From contig ATWE01000004.1 in NCBI GenBank assembly GCA_000421085.1, positions 346,482 through 410,481 of the forward strand: a stretch of 64,000 bases of DNA, in the 5' to 3' direction. The notes under the pieces were generated by a model. That model made no database searches, was not told where the DNA came from, and saw only the letters and a program-made list of their open reading frames with translations. How positions within the stretch are numbered: position 1 is the stretch's first letter; every line of letters starts with the position of its first letter. The position numbers were made by a program, and so were the translations under genes. The stretch is from Ensifer sp. USDA 6670 (GTDB lineage: Bacteria > Pseudomonadota > Alphaproteobacteria > Rhizobiales > Rhizobiaceae). Shown here in pieces: positions 26,820 to 34,066 of the stretch.

Positions 26820-28415
26820 GTGAGTTTATTGCGTGACATGGCTGGCAGATGGACATCCCTTGTGGATGAAGCGGCCGCACCTTGGCTGCCGCGCGGCGGC
26901 CTGGGCTTAGCAATTGCGCGTCACGACTTCAGACGCCTGCGTGCCGTCGCTGCCGTATCCTTGACCGCGCTGCCGATCGTCCCTCTCGCGCTGACGCTGG
27001 CATTGCCCGTATCCGCCGCCCTGCCGGCGGGAGCGGCGCTCTGGGCCTCGGCGTCCTTGTTGGCCGCGGCTGCAGCCATTGGCGGCGCCCGCGATTTTCC
27101 GACGGCCGGCGAGGTGGAATCCGCGCCTGCACCGGAACTGCGCGATCTCAATACGGCATATAATCTCTTTGCGGGGTTGGTGACCGTCCACGATACCCGG
27201 GGACACGTCCTGTCCGTCCACGGTCGTGACGCGAGTGAGTATCTGAAACTGATGCGTGATCCGCATGGGCGCGGCTTCATCGAGCAGATCCACGTGTCGG
27301 ATCGTATCGCCTTCCTGAGAGCGATTGATTCGCTGCGCCTGGACAGCGAGCGCTCTGCCGTGGACATCCGTCTCGAACGGACGTCGGCGGATGGCCCTCA
27401 ATTCGCACATATCTACTGCGAGATGACGCCGCTTCGAGACGCTGAAGGAAATCTCCTCGCGATCGTCGCCCAGTCTCGCGATGTCTCCAAAGAGGCGCGT
27501 TTGCAGGCGGAGGCGGCCGCCAAGGCAGCACATGCCGAGTCGGCCAACGATGCCAAAACGCGGTTCCTTGCCGCTGTCAGCCATGAATTGCGCACGCCGC
27601 TCAATGCCATCCTCGGCTTTTCGGACGTGCTTGCAGGCGAGTATTTCGGAAAGCTCGAAAACGATCGCCAGCGCGAATACGTGTCGCTGATCCATCAGTC
27701 CGGTACGCATCTTCTCTCGGTGGTCAACACGATGCTCGATATGAGCAAGATCGAAGCGGGCCGTTACGAGCTTCTCCTCGAGCCGTTCCGTGTTGCCGAG
27801 GCGATCGCCGCCTGCGAGGCCATGCTGTCGCACCAGGCGCGCGAAAAAGGCGTGCGGCTGACGAGCCGCGTCACCCGTTCCGTCGGCGAAATCAACGCAG
27901 ACCAGCGCGCCTTCCAGCAAATCCTCATCAATCTCATCGGCAACGCCATCAAGTTTACCGACCGCGGCGGACTTGTCACGGTGGATGCCGCGCTTGAAGG
28001 CAACATGCTAAAGCTAACGGTCAGCGACACCGGAATCGGTATCGCCCCGGACAAGCTGCAAATGCTCGGCCAACCTTTCGTCCAGATTCAGAATGACTAT
28101 ACCCGCCGCTACGAGGGTACCGGACTCGGCCTGTCGCTGGTCAAGGGACTCGCTGAACTGCATGGCGGCGATGTTTCGATCCGCAGCGCCGAAGGGGAGG
28201 GTACCGTTATCGTCGTAACCATTCCAAGCGACGCCTCCGGCGCGGCCGAAAGGGAGTGCGCGGACGCGCCCGTCACAGTGGAGTTCCCGCCGCGATTGAA
28301 GCAGCACGCAGAGGTAAGGAGCGAAGCCGGAGTGCCGGCGCTGTCCGAGGCTCTCCACACCGGAAAAATTGGCAGGGAAGGGGGACATGGCGCCGCGCAA
28401 GCGAAAACAGCCTGA
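26820..28415 (+). CDS. divJ: DivJ-like sensor histidine kinase of the DivK cell-cycle pathway
   Basis: The 531-residue protein has two membrane helices (about residues 42-90), a PAS-like region (about 110-225), then HisKA with the phosphoacceptor His in AAVSHELRTPLNAILGFSD (about residue 258) and an HATPase domain with QILINLIGNAIKF, DTGIGIAP and GTGLGLSLVKG. The HisKA sequence is of the DivJ/PleC/PdhS type that phosphorylates DivK, and in S. meliloti the gene called divJ lies next to mucR as here. The start is probably GTG 26820, although ATG 26838 is possible. Its 3' end overlaps the next gene by 29 bases. Confidence 0.78.
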   Translation: MSLLRDMAGRWTSLVDEAAAPWLPRGGLGLAIARHDFRRLRAVAAVSLTALPIVPLALTLALPVSAALPAGAALWASASLLAAAAAIGGARDFPTAGEVESAPAPELRDLNTAYNLFAGLVTVHDTRGHVLSVHGRDASEYLKLMRDPHGRGFIEQIHVSDRIAFLRAIDSLRLDSERSAVDIRLERTSADGPQFAHIYCEMTPLRDAEGNLLAIVAQSRDVSKEARLQAEAAAKAAHAESANDAKTRFLAAVSHELRTPLNAILGFSDVLAGEYFGKLENDRQREYVSLIHQSGTHLLSVVNTMLDMSKIEAGRYELLLEPFRVAEAIAACEAMLSHQAREKGVRLTSRVTRSVGEINADQRAFQQILINLIGNAIKFTDRGGLVTVDAALEGNMLKLTVSDTGIGIAPDKLQMLGQPFVQIQNDYTRRYEGTGLGLSLVKGLAELHGGDVSIRSAEGEGTVIVVTIPSDASGAAERECADAPVTVEFPPRLKQHAEVRSEAGVPALSEALHTGKIGREGGHGAAQAKTA

Positions 28416-29340
28416 GCGCAAGCGGGCGGCGCGGCGCGGAGCGGGTCTGGCTTTGCGCGGACTCGCTGTCGTCGGCCGTGGCCTGGTACTCACCGGTCGC
28501 CTGATTTCCCGTCATCCGGTAAGCGCCGGCGGGTCGGCGATCTTTGCCGTCGTCTTCAGTTTCGTCGCCGCAAACGCCATGTGGTACCAGAACGGTACTC
28601 ATCCCTCGCCGCTTCTGCGTACCCGCGTGCCCCTCGTCAGTCCCGAAGTGGCCGACCGCCTTGCGGCCGCCAAAGGCGAGCCGGTCGAGCAGCGCGATGT
28701 TACCACCTTCGTCATTGAGCGGGAGGGGGACGCGAAAGCCGGCGATGCGGCAACGGCCGGGTCCAACGAACGGCACGCGTCGCTTCCGACGCAGGACGTA
28801 CCGGATGCGCCCGGTGGCACGGTCTCGACGCTGGTTGCGGACATCCAGAAGGAACTGGCAAGGCTCGGCCTCTACGAAGGAGCGCCGGACGGCCGAAGCG
28901 GTCCGAAGACCTCGGCGGCGATCCTCCGCTTCGAAAAGCAGGCCGGTCGTATGGAGACGGGTGCGTCGAGTGCCGATCTGCTTCAGGCACTGCGCAACGC
29001 CGGCGGCTCCCCGCCAGCCGTTGCGACGCCCGCCAATCGGCCCTATTCCGACCCGAAGACTGTTCCGGCCGAGGCGGATCCAGTTGCCGCTGCCATCCGC
29101 AGCGCCGAGAAGGGCAACGCGCTCGTCCATCGCACGGAGGTTGCCGTGTCGAGCGAAATGGTGATGAACATCCAGAAAGGGCTGAGCAATCTCGCCTATG
29201 CGGATGTCGTCGTCGATGGCGTTGCCGGCGATCAGACGCGCGCCGCCATCCGCCATTTCGAAAAACACTATCGTCTTCCTCAGACCGGGGAGCCCAACCC
29301 CAAGGTTCTCAAGAAGCTTAAGGAAATCGGAGCCCTCTGA
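28387..29340 (+). CDS. Membrane protein with two peptidoglycan-binding domains
   Basis: The 317-residue protein starts at ATG 28387 behind GGGAAGGGGG; an earlier TTG is possible. A very basic N-terminus is followed by one membrane helix (about residues 42-65), a linker, and two PG_binding_1 domains, one near residues 130-185 (VADIQKELARLGLYEGAPDG) and one near 255-310 (MNIQKGLSNLAYADVVVDG). The domains would lie in the periplasm. It overlaps the divJ kinase gene by 29 bases, so it is translated with it, which hints at an envelope role linked to the cell cycle. Confidence 0.8.
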   Translation: MAPRKRKQPERKRAARRGAGLALRGLAVVGRGLVLTGRLISRHPVSAGGSAIFAVVFSFVAANAMWYQNGTHPSPLLRTRVPLVSPEVADRLAAAKGEPVEQRDVTTFVIEREGDAKAGDAATAGSNERHASLPTQDVPDAPGGTVSTLVADIQKELARLGLYEGAPDGRSGPKTSAAILRFEKQAGRMETGASSADLLQALRNAGGSPPAVATPANRPYSDPKTVPAEADPVAAAIRSAEKGNALVHRTEVAVSSEMVMNIQKGLSNLAYADVVVDGVAGDQTRAAIRHFEKHYRLPQTGEPNPKVLKKLKEIGAL

Positions 29341-29426
29341 CGGCCAGCGCAAGAGGCGCAGGTGCGCACCGTGGGCGGTCGGTCGCTCCATTTGCATCTC
29401 GCGGGTTGCGCGTGTATCAGCCTTGC

Positions 29427-29762
29427 ATGCGGCTGAAGTCCCACATTTTCGTCTCCTCGCTTTTGCGGAACGCCTTTGGACGCGGCGGATATGCGGCCGT
29501 GCTGCGCAAGGGAGCGGAGGACGCCGGCGCGATCTTCATCCGGCAGCGCGGACGATCGGGCTACGAGACGCTTTACGCGCCGGCGCCGCAGAATTTCTTC
29601 GATGAGGAAGGAGATACGTCGCGCCGCTTCGAGGTGCGATTGCGAGGCGCCGAGGCCGACGCCGTCGAGCGGGCGCTTTCCTCGGAAATCCGCTTCGACC
29701 CGGACTGCTGGATCGTAGAGTTGGAACTCGACGACTGCAGCGACCTGTTCGATCTGGTTTAG
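29427..29762 (+). CDS. DUF1491 family protein
   Basis: The 111-residue protein (MRLKSHIFVSSLLRNAFGRGG) has the DUF1491 features GAEDAGAIFIRQRGRSGYETLY and RFDPDCWIVELELDD near the end. The function is unknown. The frame is open from TTG 29406, but ATG 29427 matches the family start; no clear ribosome-binding site is seen for either. A repeat element starts at its stop codon. Confidence 0.8.
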   Translation: MRLKSHIFVSSLLRNAFGRGGYAAVLRKGAEDAGAIFIRQRGRSGYETLYAPAPQNFFDEEGDTSRRFEVRLRGAEADAVERALSSEIRFDPDCWIVELELDDCSDLFDLV

Positions 29763-29879
29763 AGCGGGACGAGGAAAAGTGCGTGCGGTTTTCCGCCCGC
29801 ATCCCGCGTCTCAACTTCTTGGAAGCGATCACGTTCATGTTTGAGATCGAGCCGACCCTAAAAGCATCGTGATCTAGAG
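29762..29879 (+). repeat. RIME-like intergenic mosaic repeat, copy 1
   Basis: This copy starts AGAGCGGGACGAGGAAAAGT, includes the shared block GCGGTTTTCCGCCCGCATCC, and ends GTGATCTAGAGC. The same ordered blocks occur at 44571-44679 (opposite strand) and 60426-60534 (same strand). Here the second palindrome is degenerate. It fills the gap between the convergent DUF1491 and DUF2336 genes and supplies the DUF2336 stop codon. Confidence 0.75.
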
Positions 29880-30848
29880 CTGGCCGAAGCCCCGCTTTGG
29901 TTGGATGGCCTTGCTCTGACGCGCAATCGGTTGCGCCTCGTGCCGGCGCGGATCTGCGGCTCGATTTTCCGCAAGCAGGCTCTCATGTCTTGAGGGCTTC
30001 GCCCCGGTTGCATCGGCGCGAAGCCAGGACACCACCCGTTCGCCGCTCGCCTGCCGGTCGAGACTTCTGATCAGCGCTTCGGCGCGGTTGCCGCCGCCGA
30101 TTCTTTCGGAAAGATGGGGATAGAGCGCCTCGAGCACGCGGCTTTCCTCGTCCGCGGGGAAGGCGAGAGCTGCCAGCGTTGCGGCGAGTTGCTGGCCGGA
30201 AACATCGAGCAATATACGGTCGGTGAGCGCACGGCTTGCTCCGAGCGCGTCTGCCAGGGCCGTGGAGAAGAGCGTCGTTTGGCCATTTCGCGCAAAACGG
30301 ACGAGCAGCGCGCAATGCAGTTCGCTGATGGGCTGGATCAGCAGCGTGCCGTTCTTCTCCTGTGATCCGACGCGCGCCAGCGCCTTGATTTCCGCGCGCA
30401 GTTTTTCTTCGCGGTCGGCGGCTGCGGCGGGTGCTTGAGTCTGCGGGTCGCTCGCCACCGGACGACCGCCGCCGTCGTGAAAGCGTGCGGCGAGGGAAGC
30501 TGACTGATGATGCTCGACGAGCGCGTCGATCACCGAAGGCGAGAGATTTTCCCGACGGGCAATGGCGTTCGCATGGCTCGGCCCCTGTTGGCGAATGATG
30601 GAAACGAGCACGCCATCGGAAATCGCCGTCGCACGGGCGAGGAAGGCGGCGGCAATCGAAATGGGCATATTGCCGATCAGCAGGGCCACCGGCTCCGGCA
30701 CGTGGGGGCATTGGGATAGCGCCGCCGCCGCCTGCCGGCGGGCCTCGTTGCTGGAGCCGAGGAAGAGCGGCTCGAACAGCTCGGCAAACTGCTTCATGTC
30801 GGACCTGCTTGGAAGCCGAAGGCCCTCGAAGCCGGTGACGGTCGCCAT
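29874..30848 (-). CDS. DUF2336 family protein
   Basis: The 324-residue protein has helical repeats of the DUF2336 type (FEPLFLGSSNEARRQAAAALSQCP; then PVALLIGNMPISIAAAFLAR), which look like HEAT-style units, followed by a low-complexity linker and a second helical part. The function is unknown. AAGGACG nine bases upstream supports ATG 30848. The last codons and the TAG stop come from the end of repeat copy 1. A CtrA-type box lies about 145 bases upstream of the start. Confidence 0.78.
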   Translation of the reverse strand: MATVTGFEGLRLPSRSDMKQFAELFEPLFLGSSNEARRQAAAALSQCPHVPEPVALLIGNMPISIAAAFLARATAISDGVLVSIIRQQGPSHANAIARRENLSPSVIDALVEHHQSASLAARFHDGGGRPVASDPQTQAPAAAADREEKLRAEIKALARVGSQEKNGTLLIQPISELHCALLVRFARNGQTTLFSTALADALGASRALTDRILLDVSGQQLAATLAALAFPADEESRVLEALYPHLSERIGGGNRAEALIRSLDRQASGERVVSWLRADATGAKPSRHESLLAENRAADPRRHEAQPIARQSKAIQPKRGFGQL

Positions 30849-31178
30849 CAGCACGACGTCCTTCAACCGCCCCGTCTGCGGCCGTTCCAACTCACGAAAC
30901 CGGTTTGTCACGACATATCCTAAAACGCAAAGCATGACGGCATTCCGATGGCTCGGAACGACACACGTGTCTAAAACTAGATCGAAATCGTTAGCGCAGC
31001 ATTAACTATGGACGTTGGGGCTTTATTCAGGCTTGCGTCATTCTGGTGACGAGCCGCTCCTGCAGCGGCAGGCCGCTTTCCTCAGCCATAAAAAGTCCAC
31101 AAGCGCTCCTATTTGATCCGGCCGACGGCAAACGCCGGAAGCGAGTCGGGCTGCGGCCTCTCATTTGGGAGTGGATTT
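30849..31178. other. 330-base divergent promoter region of the DUF2336 and SH3 genes
   Basis: No gene is supported. The gap contains a CtrA-type box at 30991-31006 (listed separately) and otherwise no repeat or terminator that I trust. Promoters for both flanking genes should be here. Confidence 0.4.
30991..31006. promoter_or_regulatory. CtrA-type box TTAG-N7-TTAAC
   Basis: TTAGCGCAGCATTAAC differs from the CtrA consensus TTAA-N7-TTAAC by one base in the first half-site. It lies between the divergent DUF2336 gene (143 bases) and the SH3 gene (173 bases). Confidence 0.5.
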
Positions 31179-31850
31179 GTGAAGAAAATGTTCTTGCGGG
31201 CAGCGGCTGCCTGTGCGCTGCTGCTCATGCCCGCGGCCGCATCCGCGGCCGAAGGTTTTGCGACTGCCAATGTTAATATGCGCTCGGGACCGAGTACATA
31301 TTATCCGGCTGTGACGGTCATTCCGGTCGGCGAATCGGTGGAAATCCACGGGTGCCTGTCGGAAAGCCCCTGGTGCGACGTTTCCTTCTACGGCGGGCGA
31401 GGATGGGTGGCAGGCCGATATGTGCAGGCCGCCTATCGCAGCAGTAGGGTCTATGTGGAACCGGAATACTACCGTCCGCTCGGCATTCCGACAGTCGTCT
31501 TCGAGTTCGACAGCTATTGGGATCGGAACTACCGCGGCCGTGATTTCTATCGCGATCGCGCCCGTTGGAGGCATGACCGCGATTGGCATCGCGGGCGTGA
31601 ACGCGACCGGCCCGAATGGGAACGCCGCCAGGTGCGGGAACGCCGGGACTGGGAGCGGGAGCGGGAAAGGGAGCGGCGCGTATGGGAGAGGGAGCGGCGC
31701 GAATGGGAACCGGAGCGCGACCGCGACAGTGACCGCTGGCGGCGGGGGATCGAGGGCGCTGAACGGGAACAGTCGCGCCGCGAGCGCCGTTACGACGGGC
31801 AGAGGACCATCGTGGAATGCGACGGCGGCGATTTCCGCTGCGAAGAGTAG
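31179..31850 (+). CDS. Exported SH3-domain protein with a long Arg/Glu/Asp-rich tail
   Basis: GTG 31179 follows GGAG with seven bases of spacing. The 223-residue product has a signal peptide (residues 1-24, ending ASAAEG), a bacterial SH3 domain (about 25-85, with NVNMRSGPSTYYPAV and GWVAGRYVQA), a linker with aromatic residues, and a C-terminal region (about 135-210) almost made of Arg, Glu, Asp and Trp, for example WERERERERRVWERE. SH3b domains usually bind cell-wall material; the charged tail should be an extended or helical polyampholyte. Upstream starts at 31113 would spoil the signal peptide. Confidence 0.8.
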   Translation: MKKMFLRAAAACALLLMPAAASAAEGFATANVNMRSGPSTYYPAVTVIPVGESVEIHGCLSESPWCDVSFYGGRGWVAGRYVQAAYRSSRVYVEPEYYRPLGIPTVVFEFDSYWDRNYRGRDFYRDRARWRHDRDWHRGRERDRPEWERRQVRERRDWERERERERRVWERERREWEPERDRDSDRWRRGIEGAEREQSRRERRYDGQRTIVECDGGDFRCEE

Positions 31851-31874
31851 GCGCGGCATTCGATCGCCTCACTC

Positions 31875-31904
31875 AAGGGTCGGCGGCGATCATCGCCGGC
31901 CCTT
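31875..31904 (+). terminator. Stem-loop after the SH3 gene
   Basis: An 11-base stem (AAGGGTCGGCG with CGCCGGCCCTT, one G-T pair) encloses an 8-base loop, 24 bases after the stop codon. No T-run follows, so it is a weak intrinsic terminator or an mRNA end structure. Confidence 0.45.
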
Positions 31905-32008
31905 CCTGCCGCCGTCGGGTCTTGCGTCGTCTCTCCATGGGAACCAATCCGGCTTCGACGCGTTGAAATCGCGCAAAGGGTGATACCGGTATGGCAAGGA
32001 GCGGAGAG

Positions 32009-32293
32009 ATGGCGGAAAAGAATCTGGCGGCAGTCGGCGCCGAGACGGGTGCCGAAACGCGGACGTCCGGCGCACAGGCCGAGTTGGAATCCCAGGTCCA
32101 GGAATTGAAGGCAGAGATCGCCCGGCTGACGGAGACCGTCTCGGCCATCGGCACCGGAGCCAAGGCGGTCGTGCAGGGTGAAGCGGAACTGATGACGCAG
32201 CGCGTCCGGGAGCGCGTTCGGGAAGAACCGATTTCGACATTGCTGACGGTCGCGGGCGTAGCTTTCCTTTTCGGTTTGATCGCAAGGCGCTGA
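32009..32293 (+). CDS. YqjD/ElaB-like (DUF883) membrane-tethered protein
   Basis: The 94-residue protein has a charged helical N-terminal part (ELESQVQELKAEIARLTETVS, a likely coiled coil at about residues 25-55), the motif RVRERVREEPISTLL and a single C-terminal membrane helix (TLLTVAGVAFLFGLIARR). This is the shape of YqjD/ElaB proteins, tail-anchored and in E. coli ribosome-associated in stationary phase. I prefer ATG 32009 behind AAGGAGCGGAGAG; ATG 31991 adds six residues. Confidence 0.75.
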   Translation: MAEKNLAAVGAETGAETRTSGAQAELESQVQELKAEIARLTETVSAIGTGAKAVVQGEAELMTQRVRERVREEPISTLLTVAGVAFLFGLIARR

Positions 32294-32364
32294 GGGACGG
32301 ACTGCCGGATTTGGACATCCCCCAAGATTGAGGATTGCGCGACGTTAATGCGTCATGGTCTGGA

Positions 32365-32380
32365 TTAACAAATGGTTAAC
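32365..32380. promoter_or_regulatory. Perfect CtrA-type box TTAA-N7-TTAAC
   Basis: TTAACAAATGGTTAAC fits the CtrA consensus exactly. It lies 202 bases upstream of the small basic protein gene at 32582, in a gap that has no other candidate gene. Confidence 0.65.
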
Positions 32381-32581
32381 CAGGATGTGGCTCAATCGGC
32401 ACAAGGCGGCTATTATTCGCCTCGCCTCTTATGCCGAAACGGACGACATCCGGGTTACCGGAAGAAGGAGTGGTGAGAAGGGCGCGTCTGTCCGGGATCC
32501 CGGAAAATGCGTCAGCCCGAAAACGGGCAGGGTGAAATCTGTACGGTAGTTCATCCGTCTCGTGAGATTATGGAGACGAGC

Positions 32582-32752
32582 ATGGCAGACGTAATCAGAA
32601 TGCAGGACCGGATCGTCAAACGCCCTCGGCGGCGTCCTGTCGGAAAGGGCGGCGCCAAGGTGTTGTTCTTCACCGGAATCCGTTACGAAAGGCTGGACGG
32701 CCGCGGACCCCAGCCGACTGCCCCGGCTGGCCGCCAGGCCAAGAAGCAGTAA
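32582..32752 (+). CDS. Small basic hypothetical protein (56 residues)
   Basis: The 56-residue product begins MADVIRMQDRIVKRPRRRPV and is rich in Arg and Lys, with GGAKVLFFTGIRYERLDGRG in the middle. GGAG six bases before ATG 32582 is a good ribosome-binding site. It has no membrane helix or signal peptide. I recognise no family. A perfect CtrA-type box lies upstream, which makes cell-cycle control plausible. Confidence 0.7.
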   Translation: MADVIRMQDRIVKRPRRRPVGKGGAKVLFFTGIRYERLDGRGPQPTAPAGRQAKKQ

Positions 32753-32843
32753 ACTCGCGGGCAAAGCGCCGGCAGCGTCCGGGCGGTGCGGTCGTTCGCC
32801 GCCCAACTTCAATCACTTCGATTTCAATCCCCCCCAATCGCCG

Positions 32844-33389
32844 TTACCGCTGGAAGGGCTCGCACCTCGACTCCGCAAGGAAAGTGCGGACCAGGTCCTC
32901 GAAGCTGTCGAGAGGTGCCAGGGCACGAAGAACTGCGTAACCTTCCTGGTCCTTCATCTCGATCATGATCGATTGCGCCAGCGCTTCGGGTGGCGACTTG
33001 CGCAGTTCGACGAGCTGGATCGGTGTGGCGACGACGAGATCGAGATCGCCATTGACGGCTGTCTGGTCGTTCATGCTGAAGACCTCGTTCGAACCGCTGT
33101 CGAAGATCGCCAGCGACCAGAAGGGCACGTCGCCGCGCCCGACGAAGCGAGCCGGAGCATCCGCCACCGAGAAGCTGCAGACGGCCGTACGCAGGAATGG
33201 GTCGGCGTTGTTCAGGCCTGTCGGCCCGGGTTCTGCCGTCAGCGGAAAGAAGCTGTCCATTTCGAGCAGGCCAAGCACGCGCGTATAGGCATCGCGGCCG
33301 GTGAACTGGGGCAGGGCGAGTACGATGACGATATGAAGAAGCGCCGCTCCGACGAGACCGACGAGAATGGCGAAGAGGATGCTACGCAT
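32844..33389 (-). CDS. DUF1254-type inner-membrane/periplasmic protein
   Basis: The 181-residue protein has an N-terminal membrane helix (MRSILFAILVGLVGAALLHIVIVLAL) and a periplasmic domain with DAYTRVLGLLE and LRTAVCSFSVADAPARFVG, resembling the short DUF1254 proteins of rhizobia. The function is unknown. It overlaps the upstream DUF1214 gene by eight bases, so the two are co-translated and probably act together. Confidence 0.72.
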   Translation of the reverse strand: MRSILFAILVGLVGAALLHIVIVLALPQFTGRDAYTRVLGLLEMDSFFPLTAEPGPTGLNNADPFLRTAVCSFSVADAPARFVGRGDVPFWSLAIFDSGSNEVFSMNDQTAVNGDLDLVVATPIQLVELRKSPPEALAQSIMIEMKDQEGYAVLRALAPLDSFEDLVRTFLAESRCEPFQR

Positions 33390-33969
33390 GCCCGCACCCG
33401 GTCTTTACGATCTTCGGCATTGCGAGGTCGATCAAGCCGGAGGAACCTGCCGTTGGCGTGTCCAGAAGGGTCAGCACGAGCGCGAAGCTGCCCGTCCGGC
33501 GTATGGCCAGCCAGTTGTCGGGCTGGGCAACCGGGGAAACGTGAATGACGAAGCGGCTATCCTCGGCGCGCAGGACGGTCCAGGAATTGATTGCGGAGGG
33601 CAGTTCCGGCCCCGGCAGCAGCGCGGTCCCGTCCGCCGCCGCCGCATAAAGGGTCCAGAACCGCGCCGGCGGCGTCACACCCGAAATGTCATAGGAGCAG
33701 GCGGCCGTCAGGCGCGCACCGGTATCGTCCGTAAGCGCGGTAAACGCCAGTCCCTCGGCACCGCCATAGAGCAATTCGCCGGCCCGGGCGCGGTGCGCCT
33801 TGGCATAGGGATCGGCGGAGACGGTCTGCGCTTCGGGAAAGGCGATCCAAGGACCGATTGCGATCGAGCCGAAACCGACCGTCGCCTTCAGCGCCCATAC
33901 GGCCGTCCCGATTCCGCCGCCGAACGCGACGATGAGGGCAAGAGCGACAAGGAGGGGAACTCGAAACAA
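33382..33969 (-). CDS. DUF1214-type inner-membrane/periplasmic protein
   Basis: The 195-residue protein has an N-terminal membrane helix (about residues 5-27) and a beta-rich domain with SADPYAKAHRARAGELLYGGAEG and FWTLYAAAADG, typical of DUF1214. It is the first gene of a two-gene unit with the DUF1254 gene; the two domains are fused in longer homologues, which supports a joint role. The unit follows the penicillin-binding protein gene on the same strand at a 97-base gap. Confidence 0.78.
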   Translation of the reverse strand: MFRVPLLVALALIVAFGGGIGTAVWALKATVGFGSIAIGPWIAFPEAQTVSADPYAKAHRARAGELLYGGAEGLAFTALTDDTGARLTAACSYDISGVTPPARFWTLYAAAADGTALLPGPELPSAINSWTVLRAEDSRFVIHVSPVAQPDNWLAIRRTGSFALVLTLLDTPTAGSSGLIDLAMPKIVKTGCGHA

Positions 33970-34066
33970 GTGGCGGCTCTATCGAATGTTGCGTCGTTTA
34001 CCCTGTCGGCGCTCATGGGGGCGCCGCTCGGCTTGTCCGCCAGAGAACGGATTTCTGACTGCAAAG

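Noticed and set aside
32355..32549. 64-codon frame starting MVWINKWLTRMW
   Set aside because: Starts before the CtrA box and runs through it, lacks a clear ribosome-binding site and family.
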